Source: Humitalea sp050632385
Lineage (GTDB): Bacteria > Pseudomonadota > Alphaproteobacteria > Acetobacterales > Acetobacteraceae
Reading direction: 5' to 3'
NCBI RefSeq assembly: GCF_050632385.1
Contig: NZ_CP192599.1
Span: 5,766,001 to 5,830,000 of the forward strand
Length of the DNA stretch: 64,000 nt
The stretch's first letter is position 1; each line of letters begins with the position of its first letter. A model generated the notes under the pieces. The model was not told the DNA's origin and did no database searches. It saw only the letters and a program-made list of their open reading frames with translations. This document shows positions 1 to 8,371 of this stretch, piece by piece. The position numbers were made by a program, and so were the translations under genes.

Positions 1-2
1 GC

Positions 3-875
3 ATCGTGAACGTGCTGCCGGGCGACGTCGCACAGGCGATCCTGGGCGATCTCGGCACGCCGGAGCAGGTCGTGGCGCTGCGTGAACGCATGGGGCTGAA
101 CCTGCCCTTGGTACAGCGTTACCAACACTGGATCGGCGGGTTGTTGCAGGGGGACCTCGGCACCTCGCTGACCTATCAGCAGCCGATTGCCGGAATGCTC
201 TTCGGCCGCCTCGGCAATTCCGCGATCCTGGCGGGAATCACCCTGGCCATCGCGGCCCCCTTGGCCATCGGCATCGGCGTCGTCGCGGCGTTGAAGCCTG
301 GCGGCTGGGTCGATCGCGTCATCTCCGGCCTGGCGGTGCTGTGCTTCTCGCTGCCCGAATACGTCACGGGGCTGACCGCGATCCTGGTGTTCAGCATCCT
401 CTGGCCGGTGCTGCCGGGGTCCAGCCTGATGGAACCCGACGCCAACCCCCTGTCGCACCCCGAGGCGCTGGTCCTGCCGGTCGCCGTGCTGGTTCTGGGC
501 ATGCTGGCGCATCTCAGCCAGATCACCCGCGGCGGCATGATCGTGGCGCTCGACAGCGCCTATGTCCGCACCGCCGTTCTCAAGGGCCTGCCGGGCTGGG
601 TCGTCGTGCTGAAGCACGCACTGCCCAACGTCATGCTGCCAACGCTGACCGAGATCGGCATGCATATCGGCTACCTGCTCGGCGGCATCGTCGTGGTGGA
701 AACGCTGTTCGCCTATGCCGGCGTCGGTGAAATGCTGGTCAATGCCGTCAGCCATCGCGACATCCCCGTGGTGCAGATCACCGTGCTGGTCGTGGCGCTC
801 GCCTATGGCGTCGGCAACCTCCTGGCCGATGTCGCCTGCATCCTGCTCGACCCGCGCCTGAGGAACCAGTCGTGA
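3..875 (+). CDS. Peptide-type ABC transporter permease (DppB-like), 5' end cut by window
   Basis: Inner-membrane subunit of a dipeptide/oligopeptide/nickel-type ABC importer. The reading frame is open to the window edge and enters at the conserved segment that normally follows the first membrane helix (NVLPGDVAQAILG, then the LREQ-like stretch ALRERMGLNLP). About 20-25 N-terminal residues therefore lie outside, and the GTG at 6 is not a credible start. Several hydrophobic helices follow. The permease EAA-type loop appears near the C-terminal third (region around 'VLKGLPGWVVVLKHALPN'). The stop overlaps the next permease's start by 4 bp, so the two are translationally coupled. The substrate cannot be told from the sequence. 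Confidence 0.93.
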   Translation: MVNVLPGDVAQAILGDLGTPEQVVALRERMGLNLPLVQRYQHWIGGLLQGDLGTSLTYQQPIAGMLFGRLGNSAILAGITLAIAAPLAIGIGVVAALKPGGWVDRVISGLAVLCFSLPEYVTGLTAILVFSILWPVLPGSSLMEPDANPLSHPEALVLPVAVLVLGMLAHLSQITRGGMIVALDSAYVRTAVLKGLPGWVVVLKHALPNVMLPTLTEIGMHIGYLLGGIVVVETLFAYAGVGEMLVNAVSHRDIPVVQITVLVVALAYGVGNLLADVACILLDPRLRNQS

Positions 876-1693
876 AGCGTGTCCCCGCCGGCGATCTCGC
901 GGCGCTGCTGTTCCTGCTGACGATCGTGGGGTTGATCCTGTTCGGCGAGGCGCTGGCGCCCTATCCGCCGACCGAATTCCACCCGCTGCATTCGCTGGAG
1001 GGCCCGAGCCGCGCCTTCCTGTTCGGCACCGATGAATTCGGCCGCGACATCTTCAGCCGCGTCATCAGCGGCACCCGGCCAACCCTGCTGGTCGCGGTCG
1101 GCGCCGCCATCGTAGGCGTGCTCCTGGGCGCCGTGACCGGATTGGTCGCCGGCTATTTTGGTGGCGTCGTGGACGAGGCCGTGATGCGCGTGATGGACGC
1201 GCTGATGTCGTTCCCGGGGCTGATCCTGTCGATGCTGGTGGTGGTGATGCTGGGGCCGCATCCGATCAACGTCATCACGGCACTGGCGCTGGTCTTCTGG
1301 CCGCGTTCCGCGCGCCTGATCCGCAGCGTGGTCACCGAAGTCGCGCGCCGCGCCTTCGTGCAGGCGGCGCGGTCGCGGGGCGAATCCCGCCTGTTCATCC
1401 TGCTGCGTGAACTGCTGCCGAATGTCTGGAGCATCGTGACCATCGACCTCAGCCTGCGCGTCACATCGGGGATCCTGATGGCCGCCGCCCTCGCATTCCT
1501 CGGCATCGGCGCGACGCCGCCGACCCCGGCCTGGGGCCTGATGGTGCGCGATGGCCAGCCCTTCCTGCAGATCGCGCCCTGGCTGGTGATCTTCCCCTGC
1601 CTGGCCGTGTCGCTGACCGCCATCGGTACGGTGCTTCTGGGCGAACGCCTTCGTAAACGCCTGGCCCTGCCGGGTGGAGATCGCGGCCGATGA
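872..1693 (+). CDS. Peptide-type ABC transporter permease (DppC-like)
   Basis: Second inner-membrane subunit of the same importer, 273 aa, close to the usual DppC length. The family signature FGTDEFGRDIFSRVISGTR is at about residues 50-68, followed by five to six hydrophobic helices and the EAA loop (around VQAARSRGESRLFILLRELL). It starts with a GTG inside the stop of the upstream permease and ends with a 4-bp overlap onto the ATPase gene. No substrate-binding protein gene is visible in this part; it may lie upstream of the window. Confidence 0.93.
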   Translation: MKRVPAGDLAALLFLLTIVGLILFGEALAPYPPTEFHPLHSLEGPSRAFLFGTDEFGRDIFSRVISGTRPTLLVAVGAAIVGVLLGAVTGLVAGYFGGVVDEAVMRVMDALMSFPGLILSMLVVVMLGPHPINVITALALVFWPRSARLIRSVVTEVARRAFVQAARSRGESRLFILLRELLPNVWSIVTIDLSLRVTSGILMAAALAFLGIGATPPTPAWGLMVRDGQPFLQIAPWLVIFPCLAVSLTAIGTVLLGERLRKRLALPGGDRGR

Positions 1694-3699
1694 CCACGCC
1701 GGTGCTGGAGGTCCAGAACCTCTCGGTCGACTACGGCCCGCTGAAGGCCGTGCGCGACATTTCCTTCAGCATCGCGCCGGGTGAGGCGCTGGGGCTGATC
1801 GGCGAATCCGGATCGGGCAAATCCACCGTCGCCTTCGCGCTGATGCGCCACCTGCGGGGCGGTGCCGTGCGTGCCGACCGCATGGCGCTGCAAGGCGAAG
1901 ACCTGCTCGCGATGCCGCAAAAGCGTCTGGCGGTGATCCGCGGCGCCAGCATGGCCATGGTCTACCAGGACCCGATGAGCGCGCTGAATCCGCTCATCCG
2001 CGTCGGCGAACAGATCGCCGAGGCGCTGCGCCGCCACACCGGCCTGGCCCGTGACGCCGCCTGGCAGCGCGCGGTCGCATTGCTCGACCAGGTCGAATTG
2101 CCGCGCCCGGCCGAAATGGCCCGCCGCTACCCGCATCAACTTTCGGGCGGGCAACAGCAACGCGTCGTCATCGCCATGGCCATCGCCTGCCGCCCCGCGC
2201 TGCTGATCATGGACGAACCGACCACCGGCCTGGACGTGACGACCGAGGCGGTGATCCTCGACCTGATCCGCGTTCTGCGGCGGGAGATCGGGGCCGCCGT
2301 GCTGTTCATCAGCCACAACCTGGCCGTGGTCGGCCAGGTCTGCGACCGCGTCGGCGTGCTCTATGGCGGCGAATTCGTCGAACAGGGCACGGCGCAGGAG
2401 GTCCTGCGCCGCCCGCGTCACCCCTATACCATCGGCTTGATGCAGGCCCTGCCGCGTCCCGAAGCCGCCCGCACCAGCCTGGCCACCATCCCCGGCCGCC
2501 TGCCCGACCTGCGCCAGGTCCCGTCCGGCTGCATTTTCGCGCCCCGCTGCGGCTTCGCCACCGACATCTGCACCACACGCCCCGCGCTGGACGATGTCGC
2601 GACGGGCCATGCCAGCCGCTGCCATTTTCGCGACACCGTCACCGCACCACCGCTGCCGCCGATCCCCACGGTCGATCGCGCCGCCAGGGCCACCGCCGTG
2701 CCGCGCCTGGATTTGCAGGACCTGCGCAAATGGTATGGCCGCAGCGCGGCGCTGCCCTTCCTGCCGCGACCCGACCCCGTGCGCGCGCTGGATGGCGTGT
2801 CGCTGTCCATCGGCGCCGGCGAGACCCACGCGCTGGTCGGCGAAAGCGGTTCCGGCAAATCGACCCTGGCGCAATGCGTCGCTGGGCTGCTGCCGGCCGA
2901 TGGCGGCGGCATGCAGCTTGACGGCAGGCACCTGGCCCCAAAAGTCGAACGCCGCAGCCGGGCCGATCAGCAGGCCGTGCAATTCGTCTTCCAGAACCCG
3001 GAATCGGCGCTGAACCCGCGCTGGACCGTGGGCGACACCATCGGGCGGCCGCTGCGCCTGTACCAAGGGCTCAGCGGCGCAGCGCTGCGCGCCCGCATCC
3101 TGGAATTGCTCGACGCCGTGAAACTGGGCGAGCGTTTCCTCCAGCGCTATCCCCGCGAACTCTCGGGTGGCGAGAAACAGCGCGTCGGCATCGCCCGCGC
3201 CTTCGCCGCCAATCCGCGGCTGGTGATCTGCGACGAACCGACCTCGGCGCTGGATATTTCCGTGCAGGCCTCGGTGCTGAACGAACTCGCGGCGTTGCAG
3301 GCGCGCACCGGCACCAGCTATCTGTTCATCACCCACGACCTCGGCGTCGTTCGCAACATCGCTGATACCGTCACGATCCTCTATGGTGGGATAGCGGTGG
3401 AACACGGCAAGCCCGAACAGGTGTTTGCCGCCCCGCACCACCCCTATACCGAAGCCCTGGTCGCCGCGATTCCGCGCCACGACGCAGCCCCCGACCATGC
3501 CCGGCTACGACTTCAGGGCCGTCCGGTCGCAGCGAAACAGGGCTGCGTCTTCCACACCCGCTGCCCGCGCAAACTCGGCAGCATCTGCGAACAGGAAGCC
3601 CCGCCGTGGCGCCCGGCGGGGGCAGGCCACGGCCTGGCCTGCCACATCCCGATCGACGTGCTGCAGGCCAAGCAATCCGCGATGGTGGTCGAGGCCTAG
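1690..3699 (+). CDS. Fused double ATPase of a peptide-type ABC transporter (DppD-DppF fusion)
   Basis: A 669-aa cytoplasmic ATPase holding two complete nucleotide-binding domains that are separate proteins in most Dpp/Opp systems. Domain 1 (about residues 1-315) has Walker A GESGSGKST near residue 38, signature LSGGQQQR, Walker B LLIMDEPTTGLD and the oligopeptide C-terminal motif GCIFAPRC. Domain 2 (about 335-660) repeats these as GESGSGKSTLAQ, LSGGEKQR, LVICDEPTSALD and GCVFHTRC. Both domains look catalytically intact. The gene follows the permeases with a 4-bp overlap. Its TAG stop shares a CTAG tetranucleotide with the stop of the convergent oxidoreductase gene. Confidence 0.95.
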   Translation: MTTPVLEVQNLSVDYGPLKAVRDISFSIAPGEALGLIGESGSGKSTVAFALMRHLRGGAVRADRMALQGEDLLAMPQKRLAVIRGASMAMVYQDPMSALNPLIRVGEQIAEALRRHTGLARDAAWQRAVALLDQVELPRPAEMARRYPHQLSGGQQQRVVIAMAIACRPALLIMDEPTTGLDVTTEAVILDLIRVLRREIGAAVLFISHNLAVVGQVCDRVGVLYGGEFVEQGTAQEVLRRPRHPYTIGLMQALPRPEAARTSLATIPGRLPDLRQVPSGCIFAPRCGFATDICTTRPALDDVATGHASRCHFRDTVTAPPLPPIPTVDRAARATAVPRLDLQDLRKWYGRSAALPFLPRPDPVRALDGVSLSIGAGETHALVGESGSGKSTLAQCVAGLLPADGGGMQLDGRHLAPKVERRSRADQQAVQFVFQNPESALNPRWTVGDTIGRPLRLYQGLSGAALRARILELLDAVKLGERFLQRYPRELSGGEKQRVGIARAFAANPRLVICDEPTSALDISVQASVLNELAALQARTGTSYLFITHDLGVVRNIADTVTILYGGIAVEHGKPEQVFAAPHHPYTEALVAAIPRHDAAPDHARLRLQGRPVAAKQGCVFHTRCPRKLGSICEQEAPPWRPAGAGHGLACHIPIDVLQAKQSAMVVEA

Positions 3700-5033
3700 A
3701 ACCCCATCGGCCAGTGGACGATCTTCGACCCGTCGGAGAACCGGCTGAACCGATAGGGCGCGGGATCGACCAGCGGCTGGTCGCCCGTGATCATCTGCGC
3801 CATCAACCGGCCCGCACCAGGCGCGATGCCAAAGCCATGACCCGAATAGCCAGTGGAAACATAGAGCCCCGGCATCGTCTCGACCGGTGAAATCACCGGG
3901 ATCGCATCGGGCGTCACATCGACGAAGCCGGCCGTCTTCTCCAGCACCTTCATCTTCGCCATGGCCGGGAAGATCGCGCCGATGTTGCGGCCAGCCTGGT
4001 CCAGGATGTCGTCGGCCGGGGTCGGGTCCAGGGTCCGGTACTTCTCGAAACTGGTCTTGCTGTCGAGCGACCAGCGCGACGGCATCAAAGCCTCCTGGAA
4101 CGACCGCTTGCCGATGCGGAAGCGCATGGCCTTGCGCTCACTGCTCAACGCCTGCCGGAAATCCCCGAGGAAGCGGAAACTATCCGGCACGATATCCACC
4201 GGATGCGCCGAACGCATCGAGACATTGTAGCCACCATCAAGCCTTTTGCGGAAGCCGAAGCCCGGTCCCGACCCGCAGCCCTGCGGGCCATCCTCGATCG
4301 GCGCCGTGCGCATCACGTTCGCCAGCACCTTCAACTGCGGCAGCCGGATGCCGAGGTTGCGCAGGAACAGGCTGGACCAGCCGCCGCCGGCGACGACGAC
4401 GCTATCGCAATCGATGCGCCCCTTCTCGGTCACCACGGTGCAGACGCGGCCGGCCTTGGTCTCGACCCCGCGCACGGCGGTATTGGTGAAGATCGCGGCG
4501 CCCAGTTTGCGCGCGCCTTCGACGATGGCGGATGTGGCCAGCCCGGGCTCGGCCATGCCATCGCTGGCCGTATGCAGCCCGCCGACCCAGGGACGGGCGC
4601 TGCCCGGGAACATGCGCGCCAGCTCGGAACCGCTCAACACCTTGGTGTCGATCTGGTACTGGCTCACATTGTCCAGCCAGCCGATGTAGCGCTCCATCTG
4701 CGCCGCATCATCGGTGAAGTAGGTGGTGCCGCCGCCATGGCGAAAGCCGGTCTGGCCCTCGCTCATCGCGTCCATGCCTTCCCACAGGCGCATGCTTTCG
4801 ATGATCAAGGGCATCTCGCGATAGTCGCGGCCCATCTTGCGGCACCAGCCCCAGTTCCGGCTGGATTGCTCGCCGCCGATATAGCCCTTCTCGCAGACCG
4901 CGACCCGCACGCCCTTCCGCGCCAGGAACAACGCTGTGCAGGCACCGACGATGCCACCGCCGACGATCACGACCTCCACGCGCTCGGGCAGGATCGTGTC
5001 CGACTGGACCGGCGTGACGGGCGGAGAAGACAT
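3696..5033 (-). CDS. FAD-dependent oxidoreductase of the D-amino-acid oxidase family
   Basis: 445-aa flavoenzyme of the DAO/glycine oxidase superfamily, expected to oxidise an amine or amino-acid-like substrate. The dinucleotide-binding motif VVIVGGGIVGACTALFLA starts near residue 21, and the family block GGEQSSRNWGWCRKMGRD follows near residue 53. A C-terminal FAD-contact region (STGYSGHGFGIAPGAGRL) is present. The length is normal. It is transcribed from the LysR gene side with a 24-bp gap, so it is probably in one transcript with, or controlled by, that regulator. Its neighbour on the other side is a peptide-type importer, which suggests uptake then oxidation of an N-containing compound (inference). 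Confidence 0.9.
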   Translation of the reverse strand: MSSPPVTPVQSDTILPERVEVVIVGGGIVGACTALFLARKGVRVAVCEKGYIGGEQSSRNWGWCRKMGRDYREMPLIIESMRLWEGMDAMSEGQTGFRHGGGTTYFTDDAAQMERYIGWLDNVSQYQIDTKVLSGSELARMFPGSARPWVGGLHTASDGMAEPGLATSAIVEGARKLGAAIFTNTAVRGVETKAGRVCTVVTEKGRIDCDSVVVAGGGWSSLFLRNLGIRLPQLKVLANVMRTAPIEDGPQGCGSGPGFGFRKRLDGGYNVSMRSAHPVDIVPDSFRFLGDFRQALSSERKAMRFRIGKRSFQEALMPSRWSLDSKTSFEKYRTLDPTPADDILDQAGRNIGAIFPAMAKMKVLEKTAGFVDVTPDAIPVISPVETMPGLYVSTGYSGHGFGIAPGAGRLMAQMITGDQPLVDPAPYRFSRFSDGSKIVHWPMGF

Positions 5034-5057
5034 GCGGAAAGAACTTTCCTGGCTGGG

Positions 5058-5972
5058 TCAGGTCGAATGTGGATCGCCGGACGGGTATTGGCGGAACCAA
5101 TCCACGACGAAACTGTGGAAGGCGCGGGCGGCGACCGACAGGCGCTCGGCATCGCTCAACAACGCGATCTCGATCGTCATCAAGGGCTGGAACGGGCGAA
5201 AGGCCAGGCGCGGATTGCCATGCAGGTGCGGCGAAAACGGGCTGATCACCGACACCCCGACCCCCGCCGCCACCAGGTTGCAGACCGATTCATGCGTGCC
5301 CGATTCGATCCGCATCACCCGCCGCACGCCGGCGCGCTCGAAGATCGCGTCGATCTGGTAGCGGCTGGCGGAATCGCGCGGGAAGCTGACGAAATCGATC
5401 CCATCCAGGTCACTCGCCTGGATCAAGGGCTTGGCCGTCAGCGGATGATCCGCAGGCAGCACGCAGAGCAACGGGCGCGCGGACAGCCGGTCCACATCCA
5501 ACTCGCCACTATGCGCCGGCAGGCTCGTCAGCCCGAGGTCGCAGCGCCGCGACACCAGCCAATCCACCACCTGGTCATGCGGCGAGATCTCCAGCCGGAT
5601 GGTCAGCCCGGGATGCTTCTTGAAGAAGGCCGCGATGATCTGCGGCAGCAAGCCATTGCCATAGAGGCTGACCGCCGCGATGCGGATCTCGCCCGCCTCC
5701 AGGTCGCGAATGGCATGCGCGCGGCGGCTGAGTTCATCCAGCCCGATGAACACACTCTCGACATCCGACAACAGGCGGCGCGCATCCTCGGTCGGCACGG
5801 TGCCGTGGCGCCGGCGGGTGAAGAGCGTGTAGCCCACCGTCTCCTGCAAATCGGCGATCAGGCGGCTGACGGCGGGCTGCGAGATCTGCAGGATCTCCGC
5901 GGCCTTGGTCATGTTGCCAAGCTGCATGACGGCGCGGAACGCCTCGATCTGGCGTGCGTTCAGCCGGGTCAT
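5058..5972 (-). CDS. LysR-family transcriptional regulator
   Basis: 304-aa LysR regulator: N-terminal winged helix-turn-helix (residues about 7-65, containing MTKAAEILQISQPAVSRLIA) and a C-terminal effector-binding domain. A longer reading frame exists upstream, but the ATG at 5972 gives the canonical start MTRLNARQIEAFRAV, so that start is used. It lies 24 bp upstream of the FAD oxidoreductase on the same strand and is divergent from the PLP lyase gene at 6216. By the usual LysR logic it probably controls one or both; the sequence does not say which effector it binds. Confidence 0.92.
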   Translation of the reverse strand: MTRLNARQIEAFRAVMQLGNMTKAAEILQISQPAVSRLIADLQETVGYTLFTRRRHGTVPTEDARRLLSDVESVFIGLDELSRRAHAIRDLEAGEIRIAAVSLYGNGLLPQIIAAFFKKHPGLTIRLEISPHDQVVDWLVSRRCDLGLTSLPAHSGELDVDRLSARPLLCVLPADHPLTAKPLIQASDLDGIDFVSFPRDSASRYQIDAIFERAGVRRVMRIESGTHESVCNLVAAGVGVSVISPFSPHLHGNPRLAFRPFQPLMTIEIALLSDAERLSVAARAFHSFVVDWFRQYPSGDPHST

Positions 5973-6142
5973 GGCTGCCTGTTCCGTCTGCTCATCTGTC
6001 TCGCCCCCGTTACGGTAGGCCGCGCCATGCCTCATTGGTGGCGATCCGTCACCATGCGGCCGCGCGGGGCGGGGGGTTGAACCTGCACATGGGGAGCAAC
6101 CTAATCCCCTCACACATAACATCAAGATATTTATAATGGCCG

Positions 6143-6171
6143 TTGACCACGAAAATCGTATTTCATAACCT
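6143..6171 (+). promoter_or_regulatory. Possible sigma70-type promoter for the PLP lyase operon
   Basis: TTGACC (6143-6148), 17-bp spacer, TAACCT (6166-6171) in the AT-richer stretch between the divergent LysR and lyase genes. A good ribosome-binding site (AGGAGAGG, about 6202-6209) precedes the ATG at 6216. The -10 match is weak. Confidence 0.35.
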
Positions 6172-6215
6172 CCCGCCCGGACCCGCTCCTCCCGCGCGGG
6201 CAGGAGAGGACCGAC

Positions 6216-7406
6216 ATGCGGACCGACACGCTGCTCGCAACCACCGGCCGAGGCCTGGCCAAGAAGGCCGGGGTGGTGAACCCGCCCGTCTATCACGCCT
6301 CCACCGTGCTCTTTCCCTCGCTGGCCGACATGCGCATCGCCCAGCAGGACACGGCGAAAAACTTCGTCTATGGCCGCAACGGCACGCCCTCCACCTTCGC
6401 GCTGGAAGAAGCCCTGGCCGCCATCGAGGGCGGTGACCGCGCCATCGCCTGTCCCTCCGGCATGTCGGCGATCGCGATCGCGCTGATGGCCGTGGTGCAG
6501 GCGGGCGATCATCTGCTGGTGGTGGACACGGTCTATGATCCGGCGCGCATCTTCCTGACCCATACGCTCCAGCGGTTCGGTGTCGCGGTGACCTACTACC
6601 CGCCGTCGATGGGCGCGGATATCGCCACACTCATCCGGCCGGAAACCAAGGCCATCCTCTGCGAATCCCCCGGCTCCCACAGTTTCGAGGTGCAGGACAT
6701 TCCCGCCATCGCCGCGGCGGCCCATGCCAAGGGCGTCATCGTGATGCTCGACAATACCTGGGCGACGCCGCTGTATTTCCGCCCCTTCGACCACGGCGTC
6801 GATGTCTCGCTGCAAGCCGCGACGAAATACATCGTCGGGCATTCCGACTGCGAGATGGGCGCCATCATCTGCACCGACGCGGTCTTCCCCGCGATCAAGT
6901 CCCAGGCCATGCGCCTCGGCACCTGCGTCGGGCCGGATGATGCCTACCTGACCTTGCGCGGGCTGCGCACGCTCTCGGCCCGCATGCCGCGCCACCAGGA
7001 AACCGGGCTGCAACTGGCCCGCTGGCTGCAACAGCAGCCGGAGGTCGCGGCGGTGCTGCACCCCGCCCTGCCAGGCTCCCCCGGCCATACGCTGTGGAAG
7101 CGCGATTTCCGCGGCACCAGCGGCCTCTTCGGCGCGGTCTTCCACCCCGGCATCTCCGAGGCCGCCATCGCCGCCCTGGTCGATCATCGCCGCTACTTCG
7201 GGATCGGCTTTTCCTGGGGCGGCTTCGAAAGCCTCATGCTGCCGACCAACCCGCGCAAGGTGCATCCGCTGACGCCCTGGCCCTATGACGGGCCATCGAT
7301 CCGCCTGCACGCCGGGCTGGAAGACCCGCGCGACCTGATCGCCGACCTGGAAGACGGTTTTTCGCTGCTGCGCACCGTGATGGCCGATGCGGGGACCGCG
7401 GCATGA
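6216..7406 (+). CDS. PLP-dependent trans-sulfuration enzyme (cystathionine beta-lyase-like)
   Basis: 396-aa Cys/Met-metabolism PLP enzyme. The expected Schiff-base lysine is K204 in the motif AATKYIVGHSD, and the PLP-ring aspartate is D179 in LDNTWATPLYF. The N-terminal YGRNGTPSTFALEEALAAIEGG block is also typical. Family members cleave or form C-S bonds in cystathionine-like substrates. The bacterial MetC assignment is the closest general match, but the context (importer, amine oxidase, VOC protein, molybdoenzyme) leaves room for a catabolic C-S lyase. Its TGA overlaps the ATG of the next gene by 4 bp. Confidence 0.9.
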   Translation: MRTDTLLATTGRGLAKKAGVVNPPVYHASTVLFPSLADMRIAQQDTAKNFVYGRNGTPSTFALEEALAAIEGGDRAIACPSGMSAIAIALMAVVQAGDHLLVVDTVYDPARIFLTHTLQRFGVAVTYYPPSMGADIATLIRPETKAILCESPGSHSFEVQDIPAIAAAAHAKGVIVMLDNTWATPLYFRPFDHGVDVSLQAATKYIVGHSDCEMGAIICTDAVFPAIKSQAMRLGTCVGPDDAYLTLRGLRTLSARMPRHQETGLQLARWLQQQPEVAAVLHPALPGSPGHTLWKRDFRGTSGLFGAVFHPGISEAAIAALVDHRRYFGIGFSWGGFESLMLPTNPRKVHPLTPWPYDGPSIRLHAGLEDPRDLIADLEDGFSLLRTVMADAGTAA

Positions 7407-8305
7407 CCGTGATCGGCATTCCCGACGGCGTCGTGCCGGGCGATGTGTGGCACGACCATGTGGCACATAGCGTGCCCAATCTCGACGCCGCCAAGGCGCG
7501 GTTGGAACAGTTGGGGTTCCAGCTCACGCCGCAATCGAACCAGTTGGGCGGCACGCCGCTGGCCGAAACCGGCATGGCCAATCGCTGCGTCATGCTGCGC
7601 GAAGGCTATCTGGAGATCACCGGCGCCATCACCGACGAACCCCGCCCCGCCGTGGTCGCCTTCCGCGCCGGGCTGGCGCGGCATGTCGGGCTGCACCTGA
7701 TGGCGCTGGGCACGCTGGACCCGGCGCGTGAGGCTGCGCGCCTCGAAGCCGCGGGCCTCGGCCCCGCCGTGCTCCATCGCACCCAGCGCATGATCGGCAC
7801 CGAAGATGGCGAGGGCCTGGCCCGCTTCACCGTCGTCGTCACCCCGCGCGATCATTTCCCGGAAGCCCGCATGCCGCTGGTGCTGCAGGAAACCCCGCCG
7901 CTGGTCTTCCAGCCACGCTGGCTCGACCACGCCAATGGCGCGATCGGCGTGGATGAGGTCGTGGCCGTGGTCCCCGACCCGGCCGAATCCGCGCAGCGCT
8001 TCACCCGCTTCACCGGCGTCGCCGCCGCCCCGGCCGGCCAGGGCCTGGCGCTGGATTTCGCGCGCGGCCGCTTCACCTTGCTGCCTCTGGCCGCCGCCGG
8101 GGTCTTCGCGCCGCTACCGCCCTTGCCCTGCCTGGTCGCGCATGTGGTGAAGGTCGCCGACCTCGACACCTTGGAACGCCTGTTGGCACAAAACGGCGTC
8201 GTGACGCGCCCGGCCGGCGTCGGCTGCGTCGCCGTGGACGGTGGCCCGACGCTGGGCGGCGTCATCGTCTTCCGCGGCCCGGACGGCGTGCCCGCCTGGC
8301 GATGA
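7403..8305 (+). CDS. VOC-superfamily (glyoxalase-like domain) protein
   Basis: 300-aa protein with an N-terminal glyoxalase-like fold beginning WHDHVAHSVPNLDAAKARLEQL. It has two roughly equal halves, as in the PF13468-type glyoxalase-like family. VOC proteins bind a metal and act as dioxygenases, isomerases or binding proteins; no specific reaction can be named. It is translationally coupled to the upstream lyase (ATGA overlap), so the two probably work on the same substrate. The next gene follows after 66 bp. Confidence 0.8.
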   Translation: MTVIGIPDGVVPGDVWHDHVAHSVPNLDAAKARLEQLGFQLTPQSNQLGGTPLAETGMANRCVMLREGYLEITGAITDEPRPAVVAFRAGLARHVGLHLMALGTLDPAREAARLEAAGLGPAVLHRTQRMIGTEDGEGLARFTVVVTPRDHFPEARMPLVLQETPPLVFQPRWLDHANGAIGVDEVVAVVPDPAESAQRFTRFTGVAAAPAGQGLALDFARGRFTLLPLAAAGVFAPLPPLPCLVAHVVKVADLDTLERLLAQNGVVTRPAGVGCVAVDGGPTLGGVIVFRGPDGVPAWR

Positions 8306-8371
8306 TCCGGCGCGATCTTCTCTGGCGAGGGTCTTCGTGCAAGGCTCCAGCCATTGTGAGGATCGCCCAGC

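Noticed and set aside
1153..3498. Reverse-strand open frame of 781 codons over the peptide-type transporter
   Set aside because: Shadow of the fused ATPase and permease genes with no recognisable domain.
4203..6080. Forward open frame of 625 codons over the FAD oxidoreductase and LysR genes
   Set aside because: Antisense to two well-supported genes, with no recognisable protein content.
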